NCBI GenBank assembly: GCA_045534635.1
Contig: JAZSKB010000052.1
Location: 1 to 25,131, forward strand
Reading direction: 5' to 3'
DNA: 25,131 bases
Source of the DNA: UBA1205 sp045534635
GTDB taxonomy: Bacteria; Bacteroidota; Bacteroidia; Bacteroidales; WCHB1-69
Below, one piece after another: positions 1 through 6,282 of the stretch. Position 1 is the stretch's first letter, and the number at the start of each line of letters is the position of its first letter. The notes under the pieces were generated by a model. That model saw only the letters and a list, made by a program, of their open reading frames with translations, had not been told where the DNA came from and did not search any database. The translations under genes were made by a program, and so were the position numbers.

Positions 1-41
1 CTTCCATATTCTTAATTTTAACGAACATTTATTTCCCTTGG

Positions 42-113
42 ACTTTTGCAAAAGTTCACTTAAAAACTTTGCAAAAAATTCCACTTAAAACTTTGCAAAG
101 GTACAACTTTTTT
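42..113. repeat. Three 24-bp tandem repeats centred on ACTTTGCAAA
   Basis: Copies begin at 42, 66 and 90, an exact 24-nt spacing. Each starts with ACTTT(T)GCAAA; the first two then run through AAGTTCACTTAAA or AAATTCCACTTAAA. The first copy contains the perfect 14-bp palindrome ACTTTTGCAAAAGT (42-55) and the third contains CTTTGCAAAG (91-100). The third copy overlaps the leftward -7 box. The arrangement could be a row of operator sites downstream of that promoter or simple expansion of a promoter segment; the sequence does not decide. Confidence 0.7.
96..103 (-). promoter_or_regulatory. Leftward Bacteroidetes-type -7 box (TACCTTTG)
   Basis: CAAAGGTA on the plus strand reads TACCTTTG on the minus strand, a perfect match to the Bacteroidetes TAnnTTTG -7 element. 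It would transcribe towards the left edge, through the 24-bp repeats, into a gene outside the window. I see no clear -33 element. It shares an 11-bp core, in opposite orientation, with the rightward promoter at 360-370. Confidence 0.5.
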
Positions 114-167
114 TAATACAAATTTTTGTTTTAGAAAAAAATTTTTTTTTAAGTCTCTGTATTATTA

Positions 168-226
168 TTTTTTCGGGTGTCTTCGGCAGGCTCAGACACC
201 GAAAAAACGGCAGGCTCAGACACCGA
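168..226. repeat. GC-rich direct repeat with terminator-like hairpin
   Basis: The 19-mer CGGCAGGCTCAGACACCGA occurs at 184-202 and again at 208-226. Just upstream, T-run + CGGGTGTCT (168-182) is the inverted complement of AGACACCG + A-run (194-207), with one bulged G and an 11-nt loop. The hairpin is flanked by T on one side and A on the other, so it could end transcription in either direction between the two divergent promoters. Its GC content stands out sharply from the AT-rich surroundings. The motif resembles short dispersed repeats of the CTTCGRCAAGCTCAG kind seen in many Bacteroidetes genomes; that link is from memory. Confidence 0.6.
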
Positions 227-359
227 GAAAAAATAAAATAAGACATGTGAATTCTGGGTAAGAAGCCAAAATCTGGTTTATATTTTTTATAACATGGCAT
301 GTTGAATCTATCTATAGAAAAAAATAACAAAAATATATAAAAATAAGCAAAAAATATTA

Positions 360-367
360 TACCTTTG
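360..367 (+). promoter_or_regulatory. Rightward -7 box (TACCTTTG), likely promoter of the pigment operon
   Basis: TACCTTTG matches the Bacteroidetes TAnnTTTG -7 consensus exactly and is the best such site before the first gene. Initiation about 7 nt downstream would give an untranslated leader of about 200 nt, a length that fits control by the UpxY-type antiterminator encoded first. No good TTTG -33 element is visible at the usual distance; the upstream DNA is an A-rich tract. Confidence 0.55.
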
Positions 368-519
368 CAAGATAACTTCAGGATTGTAAAATCAATAATA
401 AATGCAACATTTCTATTGACAAAAGAGATGATAAAAACTTGATTTTTCAAATCCTATATATATAAATATTAAATTGTTGCTGGGTTCAGTGCAAAAAAAA
501 ATATCAAAATCATGTGTAT

Positions 520-548
520 CACCCTATATAAAGGGTGTCCCTTTGTAT
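520..548 (+). promoter_or_regulatory. Two mutually exclusive hairpins in the operon leader
   Basis: CACCCT (520-525) can pair with AGGGTG (532-537) around a 6-nt loop. The same AAGGG segment can instead pair downstream: ATATAAAGGG (526-535) with CCCTTTGTAT (539-548), giving 10 pairs including one G-T around a TGT triloop. The structures share bases 526-537, so only one can form. No T-run follows, so neither is a standard intrinsic terminator. The position, 24 nt before the antiterminator start codon, suggests a pause, antitermination or translational control element; this is inference. Confidence 0.45.
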
Positions 549-571
549 TGTCTTTATAAACCATACTTATC

Positions 572-1099
572 ATGCTGTCAGAAATAAAGTGGTTTCCTAT
601 GCGTGTTACCTATAATAGAGAATTGAAAGTAAAGGAATATTTAGACTCTATCCAGATTGAGAACTTTCTCCCTTTCAAACCCAATCATTATGAAATAGAT
701 TGTCAAAACAAAACCAATAAAAAAGAAGTCCTTATTCATAATCTCATATTTATTCGTTCCTCGCAAGAAAGAATAACAATGCTGAAAAATTCTTCAAAAT
801 CATTAGAACCGCTACGTTATATAATAGACCGTTCTTCTAATCAAATTATGGTTGTCCCCGATAAGCAAATGAATGATTTTATTAGAGTTAGCACCTCAGA
901 AGAAGATACTATGCTATTGGATTATAAAGATTTCTTGGATAAAGTAGGCAAAAAAGTTAGAATAACCCAAGGCTATTTTTCTGGAGTGGAAGGAGAAATC
1001 AAAAGGATTAAGAAAAATAAATATGTTGTTGTCAAAATTGATGGATTGGTAGCAGTAGCCTTAACTTGTGTACCCAAAAGTTTTTTAGAAATCATATAA
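572..1099 (+). CDS. UpxY-type transcription antiterminator (NusG/RfaH family)
   Basis: A specialised NusG paralogue that would ride on RNA polymerase and help it through a long operon. The 175-residue length fits the UpxY group. The N-terminal NGN-like domain covers about residues 5-100, beginning with a KWFPMRVTYNRE segment like the usual KWY-R--Y-RE. A KOW domain spans about 124-150, with VRITQGYFSGVEGEI as its core. In Bacteroides, UpxY proteins act on the 5' leader of their own capsule operons. Here the gene is first in an aryl polyene-type operon, 13 bp before the ketoreductase, and no capsule glycosyltransferases follow. The leader of about 200 nt and its hairpins (520-548) are the likely target. 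Family assignment is strong; operon-specific action is inferred from position. Confidence 0.85.
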   Translation: MLSEIKWFPMRVTYNRELKVKEYLDSIQIENFLPFKPNHYEIDCQNKTNKKEVLIHNLIFIRSSQERITMLKNSSKSLEPLRYIIDRSSNQIMVVPDKQMNDFIRVSTSEEDTMLLDYKDFLDKVGKKVRITQGYFSGVEGEIKRIKKNKYVVVKIDGLVAVALTCVPKSFLEII

Positions 1100-1112
1100 T
1101 TAAAAATATAAA

Positions 1113-1844
1113 ATGAAATATGCATTAGTTACGGGAGCCTCAAGAGGTATCGGTCGAGCGGTGGCTCTACATTTAGCAGATATGGGATTTCCCGTAATAG
1201 TCAACTACTTAAGCAACAAAAATGCTGCAGAACAAACAGCCAATGAAATAATAAATAAAGGCGGACAAGCAGAATTGTTGCCATTTGATGTAAGCAAACC
1301 ACAAGAAATAATTCAGGCATTGAATAGTTGGGAAGAGCATCACCCTGATGACTATATTTACATTCTCGTAAATAACGCTGGCATTCGTAAAGATAATGTA
1401 ATGTTTATGATGAGCGACGAAGAATGGCACAATGTATTAGACACATCTTTGAATGGCTATTTCTATACAACAAGACATCTATTAAAACAGATGATGAGGA
1501 AAAATCACGGAGGAAGAATCATCAATATTACTTCACTTTCTGGAGTTAAAGGCTTAGCAGGACAAGTAAATTATTCTTCTGCGAAATCCGCTTTAATCGG
1601 AGCAACAAAAGCATTGGCACAAGAAGTAGCAATAAGAAACGTAACAGTAAATGCAGTCGCTCCGGGCTTTATTGATACCGATATGACAAAAGATTTACCT
1701 CAACAAGAATTGAAAAAATTAATTCCAATGCAACGATTTGGTACAGCCGAAGAAGTTGCTTATTTGGTCGGTTTTTTAGTTAGTGAACAAGCCGCATATA
1801 TAACAGGACAAGTAATTAATATAAACGGCGGATTATACACATAA
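1113..1844 (+). CDS. 3-oxoacyl-ACP reductase, FabG-like (APE ketoreductase, ApeQ-like)
   Basis: A short-chain dehydrogenase of 243 residues, the usual FabG length, expected to reduce the 3-oxoacyl-ACP formed in each elongation round with NADPH. The cofactor motif TGASRGIG is at residues 7-14 and NNAG follows in the middle of the protein. Catalytic Ser141, Tyr154 and Lys158 lie in ITSLSG and NYSSAK. The C-terminus ends in the typical ITGQVININGG. It sits between the antiterminator and a ketoacyl synthase inside a polyketide operon, so it is more likely the pathway-dedicated ketoreductase than the housekeeping FabG, although sequence alone does not separate the two. Confidence 0.88.
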   Translation: MKYALVTGASRGIGRAVALHLADMGFPVIVNYLSNKNAAEQTANEIINKGGQAELLPFDVSKPQEIIQALNSWEEHHPDDYIYILVNNAGIRKDNVMFMMSDEEWHNVLDTSLNGYFYTTRHLLKQMMRKNHGGRIINITSLSGVKGLAGQVNYSSAKSALIGATKALAQEVAIRNVTVNAVAPGFIDTDMTKDLPQQELKKLIPMQRFGTAEEVAYLVGFLVSEQAAYITGQVININGGLYT

Positions 1845-1853
1845 AATTACATT

Positions 1854-3077
1854 ATGCAAAAGCGAGTTGTAATAACAGGAATTGGTATTTGGTCGTGTAT
1901 AGGTACAGATATAGAACAAGTAAAAACATCTTTATTTAACGGCAAATCAGGCATTGGAGTTCAAAAAGAGCGTTTGGAATATGGATATCGCTCTGCTTTG
2001 ACAGGCATTGTTCCTACGCCTATTATCACTAAACAAATGCTTGATAGACACATACGTACAGGAATGAGCGAAGAAGCCCAATATGCATATATGGCAAGTA
2101 TTCAAGCATTTAATCAAGCAGGCATTACTAATGATTATCTTCTACAAAATGAAGTCGGGTGTATTTTTGGCAACGATTCTTCTGCCAAACCTGTCATTGA
2201 AGCAAGTAAAATAATGGAAGAAAAACACGATTCTGCAATGTTGGGATATGGCGTTCTTTTTCAATCTATGAATTCCACTGTCAATATGAATTTAAGTACA
2301 ATATTCCATTTAAAAGGTGTTAATTTTACTATTTCAGCGGCATGTGCAAGTGGTTCTCACTCTATCGGATTAGGTTATATGATGATAAAACAAGGTTTGC
2401 AAGAAATGGTACTTTGTGGCGGTGCCCAAGAAACAAATTATTATGCTATGGCTTCATTTGATGCTTTGGGAGCATTTTCCATTCGTATGGATTCCCCAGC
2501 AGAATCCTCTCGTCCATTTGACAAAGATAGAGATGGTTTGATACCAAGCGGAGGGGCTGCTGCAATTGTTTTGGAAGAATACGAACACGCTATACAAAGA
2601 GGAGCTACAATACTTGCCGAAGTTATTGGTTATGGATTTTCATCTAATGGTGGTGGTATTTCAGAGCCAAGTGACAAAGGAAGCATTATAGCAATGAGAA
2701 GAGCAATCAATGATGCGGGTATTAAACTTGATGATATTGATTACATCAACGCTCATGCAACATCAACCAAACAAGGAGATATGTATGAAGCCCTCGCTTT
2801 GGATAAAATGTTTCGAGGAGAACGTGCATTAATTTCCTCTACCAAATCTATGACAGGACATGAATGTTGGATGGCTGGTGCAAGTGAAATTGTATATTCT
2901 ATTATTATGATGCACAATAATTTTATTGCCCCAAATATCAATTTCAATAATCCTGATGAATTTTCTGAAAACCTAAATATTACCAACAAAACAATTGAAA
3001 CAGAAGTCAATACAGTTTTAAGTAATTCATTCGGATTTGGTGGAACCAACTCTACATTAATAATAAAGAAAATTTAA
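1854..3077 (+). CDS. Beta-ketoacyl-ACP synthase II-type (FabF-like, ApeR-like)
   Basis: Decarboxylative condensing enzyme of 407 residues, standard for a single-domain KAS II. The catalytic triad is intact: Cys164 in SAACASGSHS, His301 in INAHATSTKQGD and His336 in SMTGHECWMAG, with Lys331 in STKS. The C-terminal SNSFGFGGTNSTL loop is typical. It starts 9 bp after the ketoreductase. In characterised aryl polyene systems a separate FabF-like synthase (ApeR) accompanies the main synthase/chain-length pair. Its single-domain layout sets it apart from the two longer synthases downstream, so I assign it that role by analogy. Confidence 0.88.
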   Translation: MQKRVVITGIGIWSCIGTDIEQVKTSLFNGKSGIGVQKERLEYGYRSALTGIVPTPIITKQMLDRHIRTGMSEEAQYAYMASIQAFNQAGITNDYLLQNEVGCIFGNDSSAKPVIEASKIMEEKHDSAMLGYGVLFQSMNSTVNMNLSTIFHLKGVNFTISAACASGSHSIGLGYMMIKQGLQEMVLCGGAQETNYYAMASFDALGAFSIRMDSPAESSRPFDKDRDGLIPSGGAAAIVLEEYEHAIQRGATILAEVIGYGFSSNGGGISEPSDKGSIIAMRRAINDAGIKLDDIDYINAHATSTKQGDMYEALALDKMFRGERALISSTKSMTGHECWMAGASEIVYSIIMMHNNFIAPNINFNNPDEFSENLNITNKTIETEVNTVLSNSFGFGGTNSTLIIKKI

Positions 3078-3087
3078 ATTCGATTAA

Positions 3088-4191
3088 ATGAACTTATTTC
3101 CTGAATTAGAAAAACGATATACCCAAGAACAATATTCAGCCAAAGAAGCACAACGTATGGCTGAATTTATTTCGTGGGGACCTATTATCTTTCAAACTTC
3201 ACGCTTGATGATAAAGTTTGGTATCTTGGATATGATAAGAGATTCAAAAGAGGGACTTACACGAGATGAAATTGTTAAAGAAACAAAATTATCAGACTAT
3301 GCTGTCAAATGCCTTTTAGAAGCCTCTCTTTCCATTGGGATTGTTCTCATAAATAAAGACAGTGAACGTTTTACTATTTCTAAAGTTGGTTGGTTTCTTT
3401 TAACAGATAAAATGTCAAAAATCAATATTGATTTCAATCACGATGTAAATTATATTGGTTGGTTTGATTTAGAATCCGCTCTTTTGAATGGAAAACCAGA
3501 AGGATTGAAACATTTCGGTTCTTGGAATACGGTATATGAAGGATTGTCCTCATTACCCCCAAATGTCCAGAAAAGTTGGTTTGCTTTTGACCATTTTTAT
3601 TCAGATTCTGCATTTCAAGAAGCATTGGAAATTATTTTTGACAAACATAAAGTTAAATCGCTGTACGATGTTGGCGGAAATACAGGAAAATGGGCTTTAC
3701 AATGTATTGCTTACGATAAAGATGTAGAAGTAACCGTCTTGGATTTGCCTCAACAGATAAAACTCATGCAGGAAAATATCAAAGATAAACAAGGCAAAGA
3801 AAGAATATCTGTATATGAAATCAATTTATTGAACAGCGATTCCTCATTCCCTCAAAGAAAAAATGGATTAGATGCAATTTGGATGAGTCAATTTCTTGAT
3901 TGTTTTTCAATGGAAGAAATTACAAACATTTTGTTAAAAGCCAAACAAGCAATGACAAACGACACACGTATATACATCATGGAAACGCTTTTGGATAGGC
4001 AACGCTTTGAAACTGCAACTCTATGTCTTACAATGACTTCATTATATTTTACTGCAATTGCAAACGGTAACTCAAAAATGTACAACACAGAAGATATGCA
4101 AACTTGTATCAACAACGCTGGATTGGAAATTGAAGAAATATACGACCATTTAGGACAAGGACATTCTATAATTGTTTGTAAAATAAAATAA
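3088..4191 (+). CDS. SAM-dependent methyltransferase with winged-helix dimerisation domain
   Basis: A 367-residue class I methyltransferase of the plant-like O-methyltransferase fold. Residues about 25-110 form an N-terminal helical/winged-helix domain (FGILDMI, then LTRDEIVKET). The SAM-binding glycine loop is DVGGNTG (194-200), followed by the acidic ribose-binding Asp219 in VTVLDLP. A later QFLDCFSMEE segment fits the post-core region. In aryl polyene pathways a methyltransferase decorates the aromatic head group (ApeB role), and I infer that here. Whether it methylates O or C cannot be told from the sequence. Confidence 0.82.
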   Translation: MNLFPELEKRYTQEQYSAKEAQRMAEFISWGPIIFQTSRLMIKFGILDMIRDSKEGLTRDEIVKETKLSDYAVKCLLEASLSIGIVLINKDSERFTISKVGWFLLTDKMSKINIDFNHDVNYIGWFDLESALLNGKPEGLKHFGSWNTVYEGLSSLPPNVQKSWFAFDHFYSDSAFQEALEIIFDKHKVKSLYDVGGNTGKWALQCIAYDKDVEVTVLDLPQQIKLMQENIKDKQGKERISVYEINLLNSDSSFPQRKNGLDAIWMSQFLDCFSMEEITNILLKAKQAMTNDTRIYIMETLLDRQRFETATLCLTMTSLYFTAIANGNSKMYNTEDMQTCINNAGLEIEEIYDHLGQGHSIIVCKIK

Positions 4192-4214
4192 AAAATAAAA
4201 TAAACAAAGGAATT

Positions 4215-4457
4215 ATGCTTAGAACAGAAATTGACGAAAAAGTAAAGAAATTTCTTATAGAAGATTTAGAAATTGACGAAGAATTCATTAAAGAAGAGGC
4301 TCTATTAAAAGAAGATATGGGCATAGATTCTTTGGATTTTGTTGACATCGTTGTAATCGTTGAAAAGAATTTTGGTTTTAAAATAAAACCAGAAGAAATG
4401 ACAAAAGTAAAAACATTAAAAGATTTTTGCGATTACATAGAAAGCAAAACAAAATAA
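4215..4457 (+). CDS. Acyl carrier protein (first of three)
   Basis: An 80-residue acidic carrier protein with the phosphopantetheine attachment motif MGIDSLDFVD, Ser39 being the modified residue. Helix II (DFVDIVVIVEKNFGF) has the expected pattern. The start is supported by an AAAGGA Shine-Dalgarno-like stretch 3 bp upstream (4206-4211), unusual in this region. It would carry the growing polyene through the synthase, reductase and dehydratase reactions. The E. coli-type aryl polyene systems have two carriers (ApeE and ApeF); this and the one at 8023 are the likely counterparts. Confidence 0.9.
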   Translation: MLRTEIDEKVKKFLIEDLEIDEEFIKEEALLKEDMGIDSLDFVDIVVIVEKNFGFKIKPEEMTKVKTLKDFCDYIESKTK

Positions 4458-4469
4458 TTGATTATCAAA

Positions 4470-5351
4470 ATGTCCCAAGAACAAAAATGGATAGGAAGAA
4501 CATACGGAAATCAAACTATGCATAAATGGTTAATATTTCTGCTGAAGTTTGTAAATGTTCGTTTGTTATATATCTTTTCATCTGTTTTTGTTATTCCGAT
4601 TTGTTTGATTGTAAACAAAAGTATCAGAATCATATATAAATATTTCCGAGAAAGATTAAGATACAATGTTTTTAAATCTTTTTGGAAAACATATATAAAT
4701 CATTGTTTATTTGGACAAAGTGTAATAGATAAATTTGCAATGTATGCTGGCAAAAAATTCAAAATAGAAATTGAAGGTTACGAGTATTTTGATTTTCTTG
4801 CCAAACAAAAAGAAGGTTTTATACAATTATCTTCACATATTGGTAATTACGAAATTGCGGGATATTCTCTTGTTGCAAAAGACAAACCTTTTAATGCTTT
4901 GCTTTTTTTTGGAGAAAAAGAATCTGTAATGACCAATCGCAATAAAATGTTTGCTTCTACCAACATCAAAATGATACCAGTTCGTTCAGATATAGGACAT
5001 CTGTTTGAAATAAATGCCGCACTTTTAAACGGAGAAATTGTAAGTATTCCTGCTGACAGAATATGGGGCTCTAATAAAAATATATATATTGATTTTTTAG
5101 GAGCAAAAGCAAAATTTCCTATAGGACCTTTTTACATTGCTACAATGAAAGAAGTAAATGTGTTGACCGTTCACGTAATGAAAATCGCCACAACAAAATA
5201 TAAAATATACATAACTCCATTGCAATACGATAAAACAATATCACGTAAAGAACAAATAAATGAATTAGCCGATAAGTACATAAAAGAATTGGAAAGAATA
5301 TTGAAACTATATCCAACACAATGGTACAATTTTTTCAAATTCTGGGAATAA
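4470..5351 (+). CDS. LpxL/HtrB-like lysophospholipid acyltransferase
   Basis: A membrane-associated acyltransferase of 293 residues. I start at the ATG at 4470, 12 nt inside the longer TTG frame that opens at 4458, because it gives the usual MSQEQKWIGRTYGN N-terminus. A hydrophobic segment occupies about residues 20-50. The H-x4-E catalytic motif is HIGNYE (His123, Glu128) and a conserved basic/Asp segment (IPADRIWG) follows further on. LpxL-type enzymes move acyl chains from ACP to lipid acceptors. In aryl polyene clusters such enzymes are thought to move the finished polyene to a lipid or sugar acceptor. The donor here is presumably the polyene-ACP; the acceptor is unknown. Confidence 0.82.
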   Translation: MSQEQKWIGRTYGNQTMHKWLIFLLKFVNVRLLYIFSSVFVIPICLIVNKSIRIIYKYFRERLRYNVFKSFWKTYINHCLFGQSVIDKFAMYAGKKFKIEIEGYEYFDFLAKQKEGFIQLSSHIGNYEIAGYSLVAKDKPFNALLFFGEKESVMTNRNKMFASTNIKMIPVRSDIGHLFEINAALLNGEIVSIPADRIWGSNKNIYIDFLGAKAKFPIGPFYIATMKEVNVLTVHVMKIATTKYKIYITPLQYDKTISRKEQINELADKYIKELERILKLYPTQWYNFFKFWE

Positions 5352-5365
5352 TAAGCAATTGATGT

Positions 5366-5806
5366 ATGCAAACAACAAAAATTCCTTTGAATAATATAGA
5401 TGTTCGCGAATTACTACCACAACAAGAACCATTTATCATGATTGATTCTTTGGTATTCATTGATGAACGTTCAACTATAACAACCACCAAAATCACAAAT
5501 GATAATATCTTCGTAGATGACGATATATTTTCTGCCTCTGGATTAATAGAAAACATCGCCCAAACTTGTGCGGCAAGAATAGGTTATCTTAATAAATCTA
5601 TAAATAAAGAAAAAGTACAAATAGGATTTATCGGGGCTATTAAAAATTTTGAAATATTCAGTTTTCCACATGTAAACGATATTATTACTACAAAAATAGA
5701 AATAAAAGAAGAAGTTTTTGGTCTGATGTTAATAACAGCAAATATCATTTGTAATGAAAAAATCATTGCCCAAACAGAAATGAAAATTGCACTAAAAGAA
5801 AATTAA
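5366..5806 (+). CDS. Hot-dog dehydratase-like protein lacking the FabZ catalytic His (ApeP-like)
   Basis: A 146-residue hot-dog protein. The opening LLPQQEPFIMIDSL matches the LLPH--P---LD start of 3-hydroxyacyl-ACP dehydratase relatives, but Gln19-Gln20 replace the usual Pro/His. The central helix segment SGLIENIAQTCAARIGY (about 58-74) retains Glu62 and Gln66. There is no GHFPxxPxxPG motif. In the characterised aryl polyene systems ApeP pairs with ApeI to make a hetero-oligomeric dehydratase with the active site shared. The second dehydratase-like gene at 11092 has the missing His, so the two could be the pair. This pairing is inferred. Confidence 0.78.
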   Translation: MQTTKIPLNNIDVRELLPQQEPFIMIDSLVFIDERSTITTTKITNDNIFVDDDIFSASGLIENIAQTCAARIGYLNKSINKEKVQIGFIGAIKNFEIFSFPHVNDIITTKIEIKEEVFGLMLITANIICNEKIIAQTEMKIALKEN

Positions 5807-5810
5807 AATT

Positions 5811-6224
5811 ATGACACTAAAAGCATCTAAAAAATTGGGAATCAGATTCTCAGAAGTCGATTCTATGCGTATAGTATGGCATGGTTCATATCCTTTATAT
5901 TTTGAAGACGCAAGAGAATGTTTTGGAGAAAAGTATGGTTTAGGTTATATGACTTTCTTTGAAAATGGTTTTTTCGCTCCTTTGGTGGAATTGAATTTTC
6001 AATATAAAAAACCGATAATTTACGGAATGCTCCCTCGAATTGATATTATTTACCGCCCTACCGAATCTGCTAAAATAGTTTTCGATTATGAAATTTATGC
6101 TGAAGACAATTCTATTTTAGCAACAGGACATTCGGTTCAAGTTTTTATGGATAAAAATTATCAATTAGTTTGGAACAATCCTCAATTCTACATTCAATGG
6201 AAAAAAAAATGGGGTATCATATAA
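5811..6224 (+). CDS. Acyl-ACP/CoA thioesterase of the 4-hydroxybenzoyl-CoA thioesterase family (ApeK-like)
   Basis: A 137-residue hot-dog thioesterase, a normal length. The family signature is clear: the catalytic-type Asp17 in SEVDSMRIVWHGSY, then His24 and Tyr27, followed by YFEDARECF. The gene starts 4 bp after the dehydratase-like gene. In aryl polyene clusters such a thioesterase (ApeK role) is thought to release or edit stalled acyl chains on the carrier protein. A direct role in final product release is also possible because several acyltransferases compete for the same chain. Confidence 0.83.
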   Translation: MTLKASKKLGIRFSEVDSMRIVWHGSYPLYFEDARECFGEKYGLGYMTFFENGFFAPLVELNFQYKKPIIYGMLPRIDIIYRPTESAKIVFDYEIYAEDNSILATGHSVQVFMDKNYQLVWNNPQFYIQWKKKWGII

Positions 6225-6282
6225 TCTATTGTAAAATTATGTCATTATAACTTTTGACAAAGAAAAAAAAATCTTACTAAAC

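Larger units (their letters stand above)
1..571. other. Gene-free regulatory region upstream of the pigment operon
   Basis: No open frame here has a recognisable protein. The 121-codon minus-strand frame across 85-450 is low complexity and crosses both promoter-like sites, so I do not accept it. The stretch contains a leftward promoter with tandem repeats (42-113), a GC-rich repeat with terminator-like folding (168-226), a rightward promoter (360-367) and a structured leader before the first gene. On the minus strand an ATG reads out of the left edge at 7-5. It could start the gene served by the leftward promoter, but only seven bases are visible. Confidence 0.7.

Noticed and set aside
42..226. 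CRISPR array
   Set aside because: Repeats are adjacent with 24-nt period, there are only two or three copies, there is no unique spacer set and no cas genes.
85..450. 121-codon minus-strand open frame upstream of the operon
   Set aside because: Low-complexity translation, no family resemblance, and it crosses both promoter-like sites and the repeat.
4458..4469. TTG start for the LpxL-like gene
   Set aside because: The ATG at 4470 gives the normal N-terminus of the family and a small gap after the ACP.
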